Shown in pieces: positions 63,828 through 64,000 of a stretch of 64,000 bases of DNA (position 1 is its first letter; each line of letters begins with the position of its first letter). This stretch comes from Pedobacter sp. Bi126 (GTDB lineage Bacteria; Bacteroidota; Bacteroidia; Sphingobacteriales; Sphingobacteriaceae), in assembly GCF_918698245.1 (NCBI RefSeq), contig NZ_CAKKMS010000003.1:806001-870000 (forward strand). Reading direction: 5' to 3'. The notes beneath the pieces were generated by a model, which saw nothing but the letters and a program-made list of their open reading frames with translations, was not told the origin of the DNA and searched no databases. A program made the position numbers and the translations under genes.

Positions 63828-64000
63828 TTATTTGTGGCTGCTAAAATTAACCATCCATTGGATACCGAACCTGTCTTTAAAGCTACCGAAGTAATCGCCC
63901 CAGAACATATCATCCATTGGCATTTCGATATTACCGCCTGCTGAAAGGCCGTTAAATAGGCGATCGGCATCTTCGCGGCTTTCGGCATTGAGGTTAATGT
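63828..64000 (-). CDS. VOC-family (PhnB-like) protein, C-terminal part (5' end outside window)
   Basis: In the frame ending with TAA at 63828-63830, reading on the minus strand, INLNAESREDADRLFNGLSA is followed by GGNIEMPMDDMFWGDYFGSF, KDRFGIQWMVNFSSHK. This is the typical end of a PhnB/glyoxalase-like VOC protein (FGIQWM). It runs past the window end. Another minus-strand frame covering 63791-63988 is longer in appearance but shows no family and is a shadow. Confidence 0.88.
   Translation of the reverse strand, partial: INLNAESREDADRLFNGLSAGGNIEMPMDDMFWGDYFGSFKDRFGIQWMVNFSSHK

Noticed and set aside
63791..63988. 65-codon minus-strand frame at the window end
   Set aside because: Another frame of the same strand encodes a clear VOC-family C-terminus.

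Overview
The window comes from a member of the Bacteroidota, most likely Sphingobacteriaceae and Pedobacter-like. The grounds are four tandem SusC/SusD pairs, many lipoproteins with an S-C-K-K type lipobox, bacteroidete -7 boxes (TAnnTTTG) in front of metG, a tRNA gene, the ABC-F gene, a Crp-like gene and others, and bacteroidete families such as head GIN-domain (DUF2807) proteins. No genome-level identification was possible.

Layout. 1-1.7 kb: C-terminal part of an M14 carboxypeptidase. 2-24.3 kb: four consecutive SusC/SusD outer-membrane import units, all on the + strand. Units 1 and 4 are SusC + SusD-like + small lipoprotein; units 2 and 3 are SusC + RagB/SusD. All four susC genes begin with the same 29 bases, and decayed gene relics lie in front of units 3 and 4. 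24.4-28.2 kb: doxX and an S66 LD-carboxypeptidase, divergent from metG (TTG start), then tRNA-Arg(CCT). 28.2-32.2 kb: two orphan lipoproteins and a sulfatase whose frame is fused to the C-terminal remnant of a second sulfatase. 32.2-37.1 kb: two near-identical GIN-domain genes on a 740-bp duplicated block, flanking a NEW3-domain/ABC-ATPase/ABC-permease operon.

37.7-49.4 kb: an accessory stretch with a C-terminal sorting-signal protein, a thermonuclease pair, a VWA-like secreted protein, a PLD-like membrane protein lacking its HKD histidine, a DUF4236 protein, a PD-(D/E)XK protein resembling type I restriction R N-termini, a DUF1508 protein, a two-component system and a pair of membrane proteins. 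Three promoters here carry the palindrome TTACGG-N4-CCGTAA (or a one-mismatch form) at a constant 20-21 bp from the -7 box, and a fourth gene has a variant. This looks like a local regulon around the two-component system and is the most interesting signal in the window.

49.4-52 kb: an orphan lipoprotein, a small protein plus outer-membrane protein pair, and several dispersed intergenic repeats. 52.3-58.9 kb: a TPP-riboswitch-controlled thiamine operon (thiS-thiC-thiE-like-thiE-thiG-thiH-thiF/rhodanese). 59-64 kb: an ABC-F ATPase, a leucine-rich-repeat protein kinase, a DUF1349 protein, a Crp/Fnr-type regulator and the C-terminal end of a VOC-family protein.
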